Shown here piece after piece: positions 26,498 through 35,701 of a stretch of 64,000 bases of DNA (positions are counted from its first letter, which is position 1; each line of letters starts with the position of its first letter). Location of the stretch: NCBI GenBank assembly GCA_023422835.1, contig JAFAGI010000013.1:124001-188000 (forward strand). The letters are read 5' to 3'. The DNA comes from Bacteroidota bacterium (lineage in GTDB: Bacteria; Bacteroidota; Bacteroidia; Chitinophagales; Chitinophagaceae). Both the position numbers and the translations under genes were made by a program. The notes under the pieces were generated by a model, which saw nothing but the letters and a program-made list of their open reading frames with translations, was not told the origin of the DNA and did no database searches.

Positions 26498-28915
26498 TTA
26501 CTTTCTTACCTCTGCATTTAATTCCTTTATGAAACCATTGGTAAGCTTACTCATCATAGCATCAATTTCCTTATCGGTGAGTGTTTTCTGATCATCCATA
26601 AAAGTAAAATTGATGGCTACAGATTTTTTATCCTTGCCTAATTTATCGCTCTCAAAAATATCGAATAAGCGCACATCTTTCAATAAATTTAAATTTGATT
26701 TGCTGATGATGTTTTGGATACTTTCATAATTTACCGATTTATCCAATACCATTGCCAGGTCTCTCTGCACGGCCGGGAACCTGCTCACTTCCTTATACAG
26801 GATGGTTTGTTTTTCTTTCAGGTAAAGTACAGCAGCCATATCAATATCCGCATAAAAAACTTCATGCCTGATGTCGAATTGTGTGGCTTTGTTTTTAGGT
26901 ACAGTAAGGATCTTTCCCACTTGTATCTTATCTGATATCAGCGCCACGCCGGCTTCCTGCTCCAGGATTTTGTACTTAAGGTTTTGAAAACCCAGCAAAT
27001 GCATGACTGCTTCTGCAATTCCTTTCAACCGGAAAAAAGACTGCGGCTTTCCCTTTTCATTCCATGCTTCTTCATACGTTTTGCCTGTAATGTACAAAGC
27101 CAGTTTTTCCTGCTCGGCATATTGGCCGGCCTCTTTGACAGCATAAGTTTTACCGAATTCAAAAAACTGCAGGTTGGCATTTTTCCTGTTGATGTTATAA
27201 GCCAATGCCTCCAGGCCGGTTTCAAGCATGGATGGGCGCATTACATCCAGTTCAGCGCTGAGGTTGTTCAGCATTTTTACAGTAGAGCTTAACTCTTCTT
27301 CGGTATAATATTTACTGTTGGTAATGGAGTTGGTCATGATCTCGTTGAAACCAAGCCCCACCAGGAAGTTAGCGATCTTCTCTTTGGTATCTTCTTTTAA
27401 AGTATACGGGTCAATAGCGGGTGTGATGCTGATGGTTGCAGGGATCTCAATATTATCCAGGCCGTCTATACGTAAGATCTCTTCTACAATATCTGCAGGC
27501 AGGCTAATGTCGGGCTTGCTGTAGGGCACTGCCAGCACAATTTCATCTGTAGCATCTTTTACTTTTTCAAAGCCCAGCGCTTCCAGCACATTCACAATGG
27601 TATCGTGGTGGTAGTTTTTGCCGCTGAGTTTTTTCAGGTAATGATATTTTAAAGAAACTGTTTTTTTCTCTTTAGGTTCCGGGTAAATGTCCACCACTTC
27701 CGAGCTTATCTCTCCTCCTGCAATTTCTTTTACCAGCATGGCTGCACGCTTCAGCACATTTACGGTATTGCTGATGTCTACCCCTTTCTCAAAGCGTGTA
27801 GCAGCATCGGTTCTGAGCCCGTGGCGGAAAGATGTTTTACGGATCGACACCGCATCGAAGGCTGCACTTTCCAGGAAAATATTTGTAGTTGCTTCCGTTA
27901 CTCCACTCTCTATTCCTCCAAAAACGCCGGCAATGCACATGCCCCCATCTTCATTACAGATCATCAGGTCTTCGGAAGAAAGTTTTCTCTCTTTTTCGTC
28001 TAGAGTGATAAAGGTTGTTGCCTCCGGAAGATTTTTCACAATCACATGATTGCCGGTGATCTTTGCAGCATCAAAAGCATGCAGGGGCTGTCCTGTCTCG
28101 TGCAGTATAAAGTTGGTAATGTCTACAATATTGTTGATGGGGCGAAGGCCAATGGCTCTAAGCTTGTCCTGCAGCCATTGAGGTGAAGGCGCCACGGTCA
28201 CATTGCTTATGGTTACGCCGGCATAGCGGGGGCATGCTACCGTATTTTCTACCGTAACTTTTACAGGCAGGTTGTTGTTGTCTGCTTTGAAGCCGTTTTT
28301 AAAAGGGCTTACAGGCTTTTGTCCTTTGTTCTCATGCCGTACCAGGTAAGCACATACATCTTTTGCCACGCCAAAATGAGACATGGCATCCATGCGGTTG
28401 GGCGTAAGGCCTATCTCGTATATTTTATCTTTATAAACGGAAAAATATTCCGAAGCAGGCGTGCCGGGCTTCAGATCTTGCGGCAGCACCATAATGCCTT
28501 CATGGCTCTGGCCCATGCCGAGTTCATCTTCTGCACACAGCATGCCGTAGCTCTCCTCTCCACGTATCTTTGCAACCCGCATAGTCATTGGCTCTCCTAC
28601 GGATGGATATAGTGTAGCGCCTACTGTTGCTACTGCCACTTTCTGACCTGCAGCTACATTTGGTGCACCGCAAACAATTTTCAGGGGCGCCTCTGCACCT
28701 ACATTCACAGTAGTACATTTTAATTTATCGGCATTAGGGTGTTGTTCGCAGGTAAGCACTTCGCCAATCACCACGCCTTTCAGTCCCCCTTTAATACTTT
28801 CATAATCTTCAAGGCTCTCCACTTCAAGCCCAATGGAAGTAAGTATTCTGGATAATCTTTCGGGTTCAATTTTTTCGGGTAAATATTCACTCAACCATTT
28901 ATAAGAGATAGTCAT
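26498..28915 (-). CDS. pheT: Phenylalanine-tRNA ligase beta subunit
   Basis: PheT pairs with PheS to charge tRNA-Phe. The 805-residue product shows the N-terminal EMAP-type tRNA-binding domain (VVIGEVLTCEQHPNADKLKC), the B3/B4 editing region, the B5 domain and the C-terminal FDX-ACB domain (SRFPAVQRDLAMVLDKSVNYE). The start at 28915 (MTISYKWLSEYLP) is the family start; 11 upstream codons fall in the promoter. pheS is not in the window, so the subunit genes are unlinked here. Confidence 0.96.
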   Translation of the reverse strand: MTISYKWLSEYLPEKIEPERLSRILTSIGLEVESLEDYESIKGGLKGVVIGEVLTCEQHPNADKLKCTTVNVGAEAPLKIVCGAPNVAAGQKVAVATVGATLYPSVGEPMTMRVAKIRGEESYGMLCAEDELGMGQSHEGIMVLPQDLKPGTPASEYFSVYKDKIYEIGLTPNRMDAMSHFGVAKDVCAYLVRHENKGQKPVSPFKNGFKADNNNLPVKVTVENTVACPRYAGVTISNVTVAPSPQWLQDKLRAIGLRPINNIVDITNFILHETGQPLHAFDAAKITGNHVIVKNLPEATTFITLDEKERKLSSEDLMICNEDGGMCIAGVFGGIESGVTEATTNIFLESAAFDAVSIRKTSFRHGLRTDAATRFEKGVDISNTVNVLKRAAMLVKEIAGGEISSEVVDIYPEPKEKKTVSLKYHYLKKLSGKNYHHDTIVNVLEALGFEKVKDATDEIVLAVPYSKPDISLPADIVEEILRIDGLDNIEIPATISITPAIDPYTLKEDTKEKIANFLVGLGFNEIMTNSITNSKYYTEEELSSTVKMLNNLSAELDVMRPSMLETGLEALAYNINRKNANLQFFEFGKTYAVKEAGQYAEQEKLALYITGKTYEEAWNEKGKPQSFFRLKGIAEAVMHLLGFQNLKYKILEQEAGVALISDKIQVGKILTVPKNKATQFDIRHEVFYADIDMAAVLYLKEKQTILYKEVSRFPAVQRDLAMVLDKSVNYESIQNIISKSNLNLLKDVRLFDIFESDKLGKDKKSVAINFTFMDDQKTLTDKEIDAMMSKLTNGFIKELNAEVRK

Positions 28916-28935
28916 GTTCGCTGTAATTTGGAAGG

Positions 28936-28943
28936 CAAATTTA
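28936..28943 (-). promoter_or_regulatory. Putative -7 element of pheT
   Basis: TAAATTTG on the minus strand fits TAnnTTTG and ends 20 bases before the pheT ATG. The tandem repeat copies lie upstream of it. Confidence 0.55.
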
Positions 28944-28981
28944 CGCATTTGGTTTCATGTGTTAATATTTAATTTTTTCTG

Positions 28982-29081
28982 TTTGCCACACGGAATAACC
29001 AAAACCTTCATTTTTTATTGTCATTCTCGGTTGGTATAGATACCTAATCTTTATGGTTATTTCATGTGTGTATATTTATTT
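28982..29081. repeat. Dispersed inverted-repeat element, copy 1
   Basis: The arms are CACACGGAATAACC (28987-29000) and GGTTATTTCATGTG (29055-29068). They pair over 14 positions with one mismatch and one G-T pair. Between them is the core CGGTTGGTAT (29028-29037), which is also present in copies 2 and 3. The copy lies between the divergent pheT and DUF983 genes, upstream of both -7 elements. Confidence 0.75.
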
Positions 29082-29090
29082 GTTTTTTCA

Positions 29091-29181
29091 GTTGCCACAT
29101 GGAATAACCAGCTTTTTAAATTTAATACTCATTCACGGTTGGTATAGATGCTTAATCTTTATAGTTATTTCAGATAAATTC
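29091..29181. repeat. Dispersed inverted-repeat element, copy 2
   Basis: This copy is in tandem with copy 1. It has TGGAATAAC at 29100-29108, the core CGGTTGGTAT at 29136-29145, and the right arm GTTATTTCA at 29164-29172. The outer right arm has diverged and merges with the promoter of the DUF983 gene. Confidence 0.7.
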
Positions 29182-29190
29182 TTAAAATAC

Positions 29191-29198
29191 TACCTTTG
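29191..29198 (+). promoter_or_regulatory. Putative -7 element of the DUF983 gene
   Basis: TACCTTTG fits TAnnTTTG and ends 18 bases before the ATG at 29217. Confidence 0.5.
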
Positions 29199-29216
29199 TT
29201 GCACTCAACTGTTCGT

Positions 29217-29678
29217 ATGAAAAAGAAAACACCCAACTATTTAGTATCTGTTTTAACCAACAAATGCCCGCGATGCAGGCAGGGCGACCTATTTGTTTCT
29301 CGGAAGCCGTATGCGTTAAAGCATAACAGATTTATGAAAATGAACGAAACTTGCCCCGTTTGCGGGCAACCTACGGATATTGAGGTAGGCTTCTACTATG
29401 GTACCAGCTATGTGAGCTATGCCTTAACGGTGGCTTTTTCCGTAGCTACTTTCATTGCGTGGAAAGTATTGATCGGGATGAGTTTCTCAATAGATGACAA
29501 CCGGGTGTTTTATTGGTTTTTTGCAAACCTGGTCCTGCTGCTGATAATGCAGCCGTTGTTCATGCGGTTTGCACGAAGCCTTTGGCTGAGCTGGTTTGTA
29601 AAATACAACCCGCGCTGGCAGGATGAAGCTGTAAAAGAAAACGAACGCGTGATTAAAGAATATATGAAAGGCTGGTGA
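29217..29678 (+). CDS. DUF983 membrane protein
   Basis: The 153-residue product has two CxxC pairs (C17/C20 in CPRC and C46/C49 in CPVC) that can form a zinc ribbon. Two transmembrane helices follow, at about 67-90 and 105-125. This layout and the segment VGFYYGTSYVSYAL match DUF983, whose function is unknown. The ATG at 29217 was chosen because upstream TTG codons overlap the -7 element. Confidence 0.8.
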   Translation: MKKKTPNYLVSVLTNKCPRCRQGDLFVSRKPYALKHNRFMKMNETCPVCGQPTDIEVGFYYGTSYVSYALTVAFSVATFIAWKVLIGMSFSIDDNRVFYWFFANLVLLLIMQPLFMRFARSLWLSWFVKYNPRWQDEAVKENERVIKEYMKGW

Positions 29679-29681
29679 TCA

Positions 29682-30776
29682 TCAGCTTTCGGCATCATCC
29701 TTCACTTCTTCATCTACATTACCGATTACTTTTTCACTGGTGCGCTTCACAGGGTTTTTATGCGCTTCGGTGTATTCACGGCGGCTTCTTAAAATATCGA
29801 TACATTTATAAAGCGACTCCAGTGTAGAAGCAGCGTCGGCTTTGTTTTTACCTGCAATATCAAAAGCAGTCCCGTGATCGGGGCTTGTTCGCACTATGGG
29901 CAAACCAGCTGAAAAGTTTACCCCGTCTCCTGTTGCAAGAGACTTAAAAGGGATCAGCCCCTGATCGTGATACATGGCAAGCACGGCATCAAAGCGGCTG
30001 TAATGCCCCCGCGCAAAGAACGCGTCTGCACTGTACGGCCCGAAACATAGCATGCCCTTTTGCTTTGCCTGCCTGATAGCCGGCTTAATAATTTTTTCCT
30101 CCTCATCGCCAATCAGCCCTTCATCGCCGGCATGCGGGTTTAGGCCCAGCACAGCAATCTTCGGCTTGTCTATACCAAAATCTTTTTTAAGGCTTTCGTT
30201 GAGCAACTGCAATTTGCCCATAATAACTTCTGTAGAAATATGATTGGCAATTTCTTTCACAGGCACATGCTCGGTAACCACCGCCACGCGCATATTGTCT
30301 GCTACAAGCAGCATCAGCACATCTTTACGGCCGAAAGCATCGCGCAGGTAAGGCGTATGGCCGCTGTACTGAAACTGTTCTGACTGTATTGTTTTTTTAT
30401 GGATCGGCAAAGTAACAATGCCATCTATCCACGCTTCTTTCAACGCGTCTACCGCGTTTTGTAAAGAAAGAAATGCGTACTTGCCGTTCTGCTCATCCAG
30501 CTGCCCGGGATTGATGTTTACTTCCTCGTCCCAGGAGCTGAAAAGGTTTATCTGCTTTTGATTGAGCCTGGTTCTATCTTTTACGGGGCTGTATGCAAAG
30601 TTGATCTCCCCGATTGTTTTCTTATAAAAATTAATGCATTTACTGTTGGCAAAAACTACCGGTGTACACAATTCATTGATACGCGTATCGCTCAAAGATT
30701 TTATGATCAGTTCTAAACCAATTCCATTAATATCGCCACATGTAAAACCGATCACCGGCTTTTTTAAATCGCTCAT
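29682..30776 (-). CDS. pdxA: 4-hydroxythreonine-4-phosphate dehydrogenase
   Basis: PdxA oxidises 4-phosphohydroxy-L-threonine in pyridoxal phosphate synthesis. The 364-residue product has family motifs GFTCGDINGIGLELI at the N-terminus, SGHTPYLRDAFG, GLNPHAGDEGLIG and YHDQGLIPFKSL with the metal-binding His residues. The C-terminus has a charged extension of about 20 residues. It converges with the DUF983 gene. Confidence 0.93.
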   Translation of the reverse strand: MSDLKKPVIGFTCGDINGIGLELIIKSLSDTRINELCTPVVFANSKCINFYKKTIGEINFAYSPVKDRTRLNQKQINLFSSWDEEVNINPGQLDEQNGKYAFLSLQNAVDALKEAWIDGIVTLPIHKKTIQSEQFQYSGHTPYLRDAFGRKDVLMLLVADNMRVAVVTEHVPVKEIANHISTEVIMGKLQLLNESLKKDFGIDKPKIAVLGLNPHAGDEGLIGDEEEKIIKPAIRQAKQKGMLCFGPYSADAFFARGHYSRFDAVLAMYHDQGLIPFKSLATGDGVNFSAGLPIVRTSPDHGTAFDIAGKNKADAASTLESLYKCIDILRSRREYTEAHKNPVKRTSEKVIGNVDEEVKDDAES

Positions 30777-30806
30777 CTGTATTAATTTTTATAGAAAGTA
30801 AGAGCA

Positions 30807-30814
30807 CAAATTTA
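30807..30814 (-). promoter_or_regulatory. Putative -7 element of pdxA
   Basis: TAAATTTG on the minus strand fits TAnnTTTG, about 30 bases before the pdxA ATG. Confidence 0.5.
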
Positions 30815-30880
30815 CATATTAAAATTGTTAATTTACGCTTAGAAATACAAGACGGTGCATTTTCTTACAACCTGTTTTTA

Positions 30881-31294
30881 ATGCGTTCTTTTAAAAGAAT
30901 AATGCTTTTGAATAAAATAATTGGCCGTCTATATCACTGCCACGTCGGCTATCAGCGCCAGCGAAGGATGTCAGTGCAGGCCTTCCACAAAGAACCTTAA
31001 AAGATAATAAGAAATAATTGCTTCCAAAATAGTAGAGTAACAAAACCTGAAAAACTGGGTGCGCTTCTCCAACACAGAACCACGGAACACATAATTTTTA
31101 TTCAGGTAAAAGCCAACCAGCACAGTTATAGATAACGAGGTAAAAAACGCTGCAATATAGGCAGGTACAGGCAGTGGGCCAAACTTGCCACAATCATACA
31201 AATGATAGCTGAAGTGGAATACAATTATGTTTATTAGAAAACATACGCCCCCCACAGCAAGGAAGCGGTACCCGTGCTTGGGCATTACTTTCAT
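30881..31294 (-). pseudogene. GtrA-like membrane protein gene with two in-frame stops
   Basis: Codons from 31294 encode three of the four helices of a GtrA-family protein, including the internal motif FYLNKNYVFRG, and stop at a TGA at 30971-30973. The same frame continues with HPSLALIADVAVI, meets a TAG at 30929-30931, and then reads TANYFIQKHYSFKR, the expected second GtrA motif at the end of helix 4. Both stops can arise by single transitions, from TGG or CGA and from CAG. GtrA proteins help move lipid-linked sugars across the inner membrane. The gene is most likely recently inactivated; stop read-through is the less likely alternative. Confidence 0.75.
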
Positions 31295-31406
31295 GAATAA
31301 GCACGACTTACGTTTTTATATTTGCCGGATAGCGCTGTATAGATAAAATAAATTAATATATCTTAAAATTATTATTGGTGCCGACTGATCGCTGATAAAA
31401 TTTAAT

Positions 31407-32501
31407 TTAAAGCATTCGCTTTCTGCCCGATTTTGAAAAATTAGCCATGTGCGGGCCTAATATTTTTTTCATGTGCCTTTTCAATATCTGCCCCATAGTC
31501 TTCAGCTTTAAGAAGCCAATATCTTTGTGGTAATTTGCCAGCTCCAATTTCAGCTGGTCTATTTTTTCAGGCACAGATATTTCATCATAAATCATTACAT
31601 CCATCAGCGCCTTCATCCTGTATCTTTCAACAGCTATACGATACACAAGCCTGGAACGCTCTTCAGCACGGTATTGTTTAAAAGATTCCTGGTTCAGCAG
31701 TTCGCTGCCGATCTTTACGAGCGGATAGTTTTCTTTGGCAAACTGGGGTATGTACAGTTTTGACCGGCCTTCATAACATTGCTGGTCAAAATCTATAGCC
31801 CTGAATTTATAGTGGATCATTTCAATGTCGGGAATTACGCGCACCACGAAATTGTAAGAACGCATATCGCCCAACAGCCTGATGAAGCACACTTCATTGA
31901 ACTTTACAAAACTTTTAACCACCCTGATCATGTCTGTATCGGGGCGTTGCAGGTAATCTTTTATAAATACATCTCCCGGCACGCCGGCTATATGCTCTTC
32001 TACCAAGGTTTCATTGCAGGTATGAAATACTACCCGAGATGTGGAGAGCATATTCTCCAGCTCCAGCCCGTAGACACGGCTGGCATCTGCTTTTTTTATG
32101 TAAAAGAAATCGTAGTGTCCGTTGTGTACGTTGATGACCTTGATGCGAAATGGCTGGCTGTTGCCAAAGCTGCAGAAATCAATACGCTCAATGCGCAGGT
32201 TGCCGGCAAAGGAAAAATCGCCTTCAGTCTTCAGTATTGAGTAGCATTTTACCAGCGACTCATTGAGGTACTCCCATTCGCGCATGTCATAGCTTACCTC
32301 TTCCCACGCAGTTTCCTTTCCTTCGTTATCTATCAAAGGGCGTGCATAGGTAAAGCGCATCATATCCCTGTATTCTACCGGCAACGGCACTTCCCGGCCG
32401 TATCTTTTGAGATAGCTTCTCAATGGCGGCTTGATAGAAAAAGTAATTTTTTTTCTGGATGGCTTGTGCGCTTCCGCAAAGATTTCTCCGTATAACATCA
32501 A
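31407..32501 (-). CDS. Kinase-like protein of unknown function
   Basis: No named family was recognised for this 364-residue product. A kinase-like order of residues can be seen: FYIKK with Lys136/137, a helix Glu at about 147-149 (YGLELENML), GDMRSYNFVV with Asp212 and Asn217 like a catalytic loop, and AIDFDQ with Asp237/239 like the metal-binding site. There is no signal peptide or membrane helix. The C-terminus is strongly basic (GRKRML). It lies beside the GtrA pseudogene, so a role in glycolipid or lipopolysaccharide phosphorylation is possible but unproven. The first ATG is 32501; the second Met is adjacent. Confidence 0.5.
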   Translation of the reverse strand: MMLYGEIFAEAHKPSRKKITFSIKPPLRSYLKRYGREVPLPVEYRDMMRFTYARPLIDNEGKETAWEEVSYDMREWEYLNESLVKCYSILKTEGDFSFAGNLRIERIDFCSFGNSQPFRIKVINVHNGHYDFFYIKKADASRVYGLELENMLSTSRVVFHTCNETLVEEHIAGVPGDVFIKDYLQRPDTDMIRVVKSFVKFNEVCFIRLLGDMRSYNFVVRVIPDIEMIHYKFRAIDFDQQCYEGRSKLYIPQFAKENYPLVKIGSELLNQESFKQYRAEERSRLVYRIAVERYRMKALMDVMIYDEISVPEKIDQLKLELANYHKDIGFLKLKTMGQILKRHMKKILGPHMANFSKSGRKRML

Positions 32502-32519
32502 CAGCTTTTAGGTTCATGA

Positions 32520-32527
32520 CAAAAGTA
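32520..32527 (-). promoter_or_regulatory. Putative -7 element of the kinase-like gene
   Basis: TACTTTTG on the minus strand fits TAnnTTTG and ends 18 bases before the ATG at 32501. Confidence 0.5.
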
Positions 32528-32650
32528 ATGTAAAAAACCTATCCTATGATTATTGGCTGGCGATGAATATTTACTGATAAATATCATGATTATCCTTAGA
32601 TATTTTTACGAAATTTGAAAACATTAATCACTACTCATATAAATAATTTT

Positions 32651-33775
32651 ATGACGATTGGTATTCTAAAAGAAATTCATGACCACCGCGTTGTAATGCT
32701 TCCTGAAATCGTAAAGACATTTGTAAATATGCACGTTTCTGTTATAGTTGAACAGGGCGCTGGCGAAAAAGCTTTTGCAAAAGATGAAGAATACAAAGTC
32801 GCAGGGGCCACCATCGCTTCCAGGGAAGAGGTGTACATGCAGGCAGACATACTGGCAAAGATCACCCCCTTTACCAGCGAAGAACTCCGCATGTTAAAAC
32901 CGGGACAAATGATTATAGCAATCCTAAACCCGCTGGCAAATAAGGCGTATGTGGAAGAGCTGATGCAGAGAAACGTTACCGCTTTCGGGCTCGATGTAGT
33001 TCCGCGCACCACAAGGGCACAGGCAATGGACGTACTTTCTTCCATGGCTACCGTGGCCGGCTACAAAGCCGTACTTACTGCAGCCAACACGCTTTCTAAG
33101 TTTTTTCCGATGTTCATGACTGCTGCAGGCACTATTAAACCCTCTAAAGTGCTGATCTTAGGCGCCGGTGTTGCTGGCCTGCAGGCCATTGCTACATCGC
33201 GCAAGCTGGGCGGTGTGGTAGAAGTATTTGATGTGCGCGCAGCTGTGAAGGAAGAAGTGATGAGTCTGGGCGCAAAATTCGTAGAAGTAGAGGGCGCAAC
33301 AGACGACTCCTCTGCTGGCGGATATGCAGTGGAACAGACAGAAGCGTTTAAAGCCAAACAGGCGCAAGCAATACACGACAGTGCAGTAAAATCTAATGTA
33401 GTGATCTGTACAGCGCAGATACCCGGAAGGCCTGCTCCGCTGCTGCTCAAAAAAGAAACCGTTGAAGAAATGACGCCCGGCTCCGTGATCGTAGACCTTG
33501 CTTCGTCTACAGGCGGCAACTGCGAACTTACCAGCGATAATGAAACTATTGTTCATAATGGCGTTACCATCATCGGGAATTCCAATTTTGCTTCAGAACT
33601 GCCCACTTCAGCCAGCAGGATGTTTGGTACCAACGTATTAAACTTCTTAAAACTGATCATTGATAAAGAAGGCAAACTAAACCTGAATTTTGAAGATGAT
33701 ATTGTAAAAGGCACCTGCGTTACACATGGAGGACAGGTAATGAGCGAAAGGGTAAAATCATTCTTACATCTATAA
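32651..33775 (+). CDS. pntAA: NAD(P) transhydrogenase subunit alpha, part 1
   Basis: This is the NAD(H)-binding domain I of the proton-pumping transhydrogenase, 374 residues from the ATG at 32651 (MTIGILKEIHDHR). The Rossmann motif is GAGVAGLQAIATSRKLGGVVEVFD, followed by the RPAPLLLKKETVEEM segment and VDLASSTGGNCELT. The C-terminus lacks membrane helices because these are on the next gene, the split PntA arrangement. The complex exchanges hydride between NADH and NADP+ coupled to proton movement. Confidence 0.94.
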   Translation: MTIGILKEIHDHRVVMLPEIVKTFVNMHVSVIVEQGAGEKAFAKDEEYKVAGATIASREEVYMQADILAKITPFTSEELRMLKPGQMIIAILNPLANKAYVEELMQRNVTAFGLDVVPRTTRAQAMDVLSSMATVAGYKAVLTAANTLSKFFPMFMTAAGTIKPSKVLILGAGVAGLQAIATSRKLGGVVEVFDVRAAVKEEVMSLGAKFVEVEGATDDSSAGGYAVEQTEAFKAKQAQAIHDSAVKSNVVICTAQIPGRPAPLLLKKETVEEMTPGSVIVDLASSTGGNCELTSDNETIVHNGVTIIGNSNFASELPTSASRMFGTNVLNFLKLIIDKEGKLNLNFEDDIVKGTCVTHGGQVMSERVKSFLHL

Positions 33776-33790
33776 CAACACAATTTGAAT

Positions 33791-34105
33791 ATGGAACAAA
33801 TCATGCAATTGATTTTTGAACACAGCGATGCGCTCTTCATCATAATACTTTCTATTTTCCTGGGTGTGGAAGTGATCTCCCACGTCCCTGCAGTATTGCA
33901 TACACCACTTATGTCGGGCGCCAATGCCATTCACGGCGTTGTGATTGTAGGCGCCATCATTGTTATGGGGCACTCAGAATCCGTTACAGCCCTTATCCTC
34001 GGCTTCCTGGCTGTATTGCTGGGAACACTGAATGTAGTCGGCGGGTTTGTAGTCACCGACCGTATGCTGGAAATGTTTAAAAAGAAAAAGAAAGTTTCCG
34101 AGTAA
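33791..34105 (+). CDS. pntAB: NAD(P) transhydrogenase subunit alpha, part 2
   Basis: The 104-residue product carries the first membrane segments of domain II, with helices at about residues 12-30, 37-57 and 63-83. It starts at the ATG at 33791, 15 bases after pntAA; an in-frame TTG two codons earlier is rejected. Together with pntAA it makes the alpha subunit. Confidence 0.92.
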   Translation: MEQIMQLIFEHSDALFIIILSIFLGVEVISHVPAVLHTPLMSGANAIHGVVIVGAIIVMGHSESVTALILGFLAVLLGTLNVVGGFVVTDRMLEMFKKKKKVSE

Positions 34106-34199
34106 TTTTTTTTAAATCCGCCGGAGGTTTCAGTCGATCACTGCTTCTCATCATAAAAATGCTTAAACAGTACTGTAAGAGTACTACAAAAAATATAAA

Positions 34200-35600
34200 A
34201 TGGAAATTGGAAAATATATTCTTGAAATAAGCTACATCCTTGCCTCTGTACTGTTTGTCCTCGGCTTAAAAAAACTCAGCCATCCGGAAACGGCGCGCAG
34301 CGGCAACCTGTGGTCGGCTGCCGGTATGGTGCTGGCAATCGTTGCCACCATTGCGTTTCACACAGACAGTGCAGGTAATGGCATTAAACATATTCCACTT
34401 ATTTTGCTGGCCATCGGCATAGGCACAGTTGTAGGCTGGATGGTAGCCGTAAAAGTGAAGATGACCGCTATGCCGCAACTGGTTTCGTTTTTCAACGGTA
34501 TGGGAGGCGCCACGGCTGCGCTGATATCGCTGATAGAACTGCCGCACATGACGCATTTGTACAATGGCAATATTCCTGTCGGCATCCTCATAGCCACTTC
34601 TCTCGGGCTGGTGATCGGAAGCGTTTCTTTCTCCGGGAGCATCATCGCCTTCTTTAAGCTGGACGGCAAGATCAAAGACATTCATTCACCGGCGATGAGC
34701 TTCATTAACCTGGCCTTATTGATGGCAGTGACCGCACTTACTATTTACATGGTAGTAGCACAGCCGACAAATCTGCTACTCTACAGCCTGCTGGTACTGA
34801 GCCTGCTCTACGGCATCATGTTCGTAGTGCCTATAGGGGGCGCAGACATGCCTGTAGTGATCTCCCTGCTCAACGCATTTACTGGTGTGGCTGCTGCCAT
34901 GGGCGGATTCCTGTACGACAACCGTGCGATGCTTACGGGTGGTGTGCTTGTAGGCTCAGCGGGCGCATTACTTACCATCCTGATGTGTAAAGCTATGAAC
35001 CGTTCTCTGCTGAGCGTGATCCTCGGCTCTTTTGGCGGCGGCGGAGCTGCCTCTAAGGATGTTACAGGCAGCATCAAGGAAATATCCCTGAGCGACTCGG
35101 CCGTGTTGCTGAGCTACTCACATAAAGTAGTGATCATCCCCGGTTACGGGCTGGCAGTGGCGCAGGCCCAACACCTGATCAACGAGCTGGATAAATTACT
35201 CACCGAAAAAGGCGTGGAAGTAAAATATGCCATTCACCCGGTAGCCGGGCGTATGCCAGGGCACATGAATGTACTTTTAGCCGAGGCTGATGTGCCTTAC
35301 GAAAAACTGATTGACCTTGATGAAATAAATGCTGAAATGCAGAACGTAGACGTAACGGTGGTTATAGGCGCCAACGACGTGGTAAACCCCGCTGCGCTTG
35401 ATGACCCGGGAAGCCCGATATACGGCATGCCTATCATCCGAGCGATTGATTCTAAAAATATCATTGTGGTTAAACGCGGCATGGGCAAAGGGTATGCAGC
35501 TATTGAAAACCCGTTGTTCTACAACAATAAAACAAGAATGCTGTTTGGCGATGCCAAAGCTGTATTACAAAAGTTATTGGGAGAGGTGAAAGAGTTGTAA
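34200..35600 (+). CDS. pntB: NAD(P) transhydrogenase subunit beta
   Basis: The 466-residue product has eight or nine membrane helices and the C-terminal NADP-binding domain III (GYGLAVAQAQ, HPVAGRMPGHMNVLLAEA, VIGANDVVNPAA, NPLFYNNKTRMLFGDAK). It ends the pntAA-pntAB-pntB operon after a 94-base gap with no terminator. The complex probably makes NADPH at the expense of the proton gradient. Confidence 0.95.
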   Translation: MEIGKYILEISYILASVLFVLGLKKLSHPETARSGNLWSAAGMVLAIVATIAFHTDSAGNGIKHIPLILLAIGIGTVVGWMVAVKVKMTAMPQLVSFFNGMGGATAALISLIELPHMTHLYNGNIPVGILIATSLGLVIGSVSFSGSIIAFFKLDGKIKDIHSPAMSFINLALLMAVTALTIYMVVAQPTNLLLYSLLVLSLLYGIMFVVPIGGADMPVVISLLNAFTGVAAAMGGFLYDNRAMLTGGVLVGSAGALLTILMCKAMNRSLLSVILGSFGGGGAASKDVTGSIKEISLSDSAVLLSYSHKVVIIPGYGLAVAQAQHLINELDKLLTEKGVEVKYAIHPVAGRMPGHMNVLLAEADVPYEKLIDLDEINAEMQNVDVTVVIGANDVVNPAALDDPGSPIYGMPIIRAIDSKNIIVVKRGMGKGYAAIENPLFYNNKTRMLFGDAKAVLQKLLGEVKEL

Positions 35601-35624
35601 AACCTTATCTCCAAATTATGTTAT

Positions 35625-35632
35625 TAGCTTTG
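35625..35632 (+). promoter_or_regulatory. Possible -7 element of mrr
   Basis: TAGCTTTG fits TAnnTTTG, about 70 bases before the mrr ATG. No paired upstream box is visible. Confidence 0.35.
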
Positions 35633-35701
35633 TAATAAGAACAAATCTTCTTAGAAATGCATAATACAGATCTCTATTGATCGCAGCAAACAATAAAAGT
35701 T

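Noticed and set aside
34106..34199. AGTACT repeat hairpin between pntAB and pntB as a terminator
   Set aside because: The stem is only six base pairs and no T run follows; the three pnt genes are expected to be one operon.
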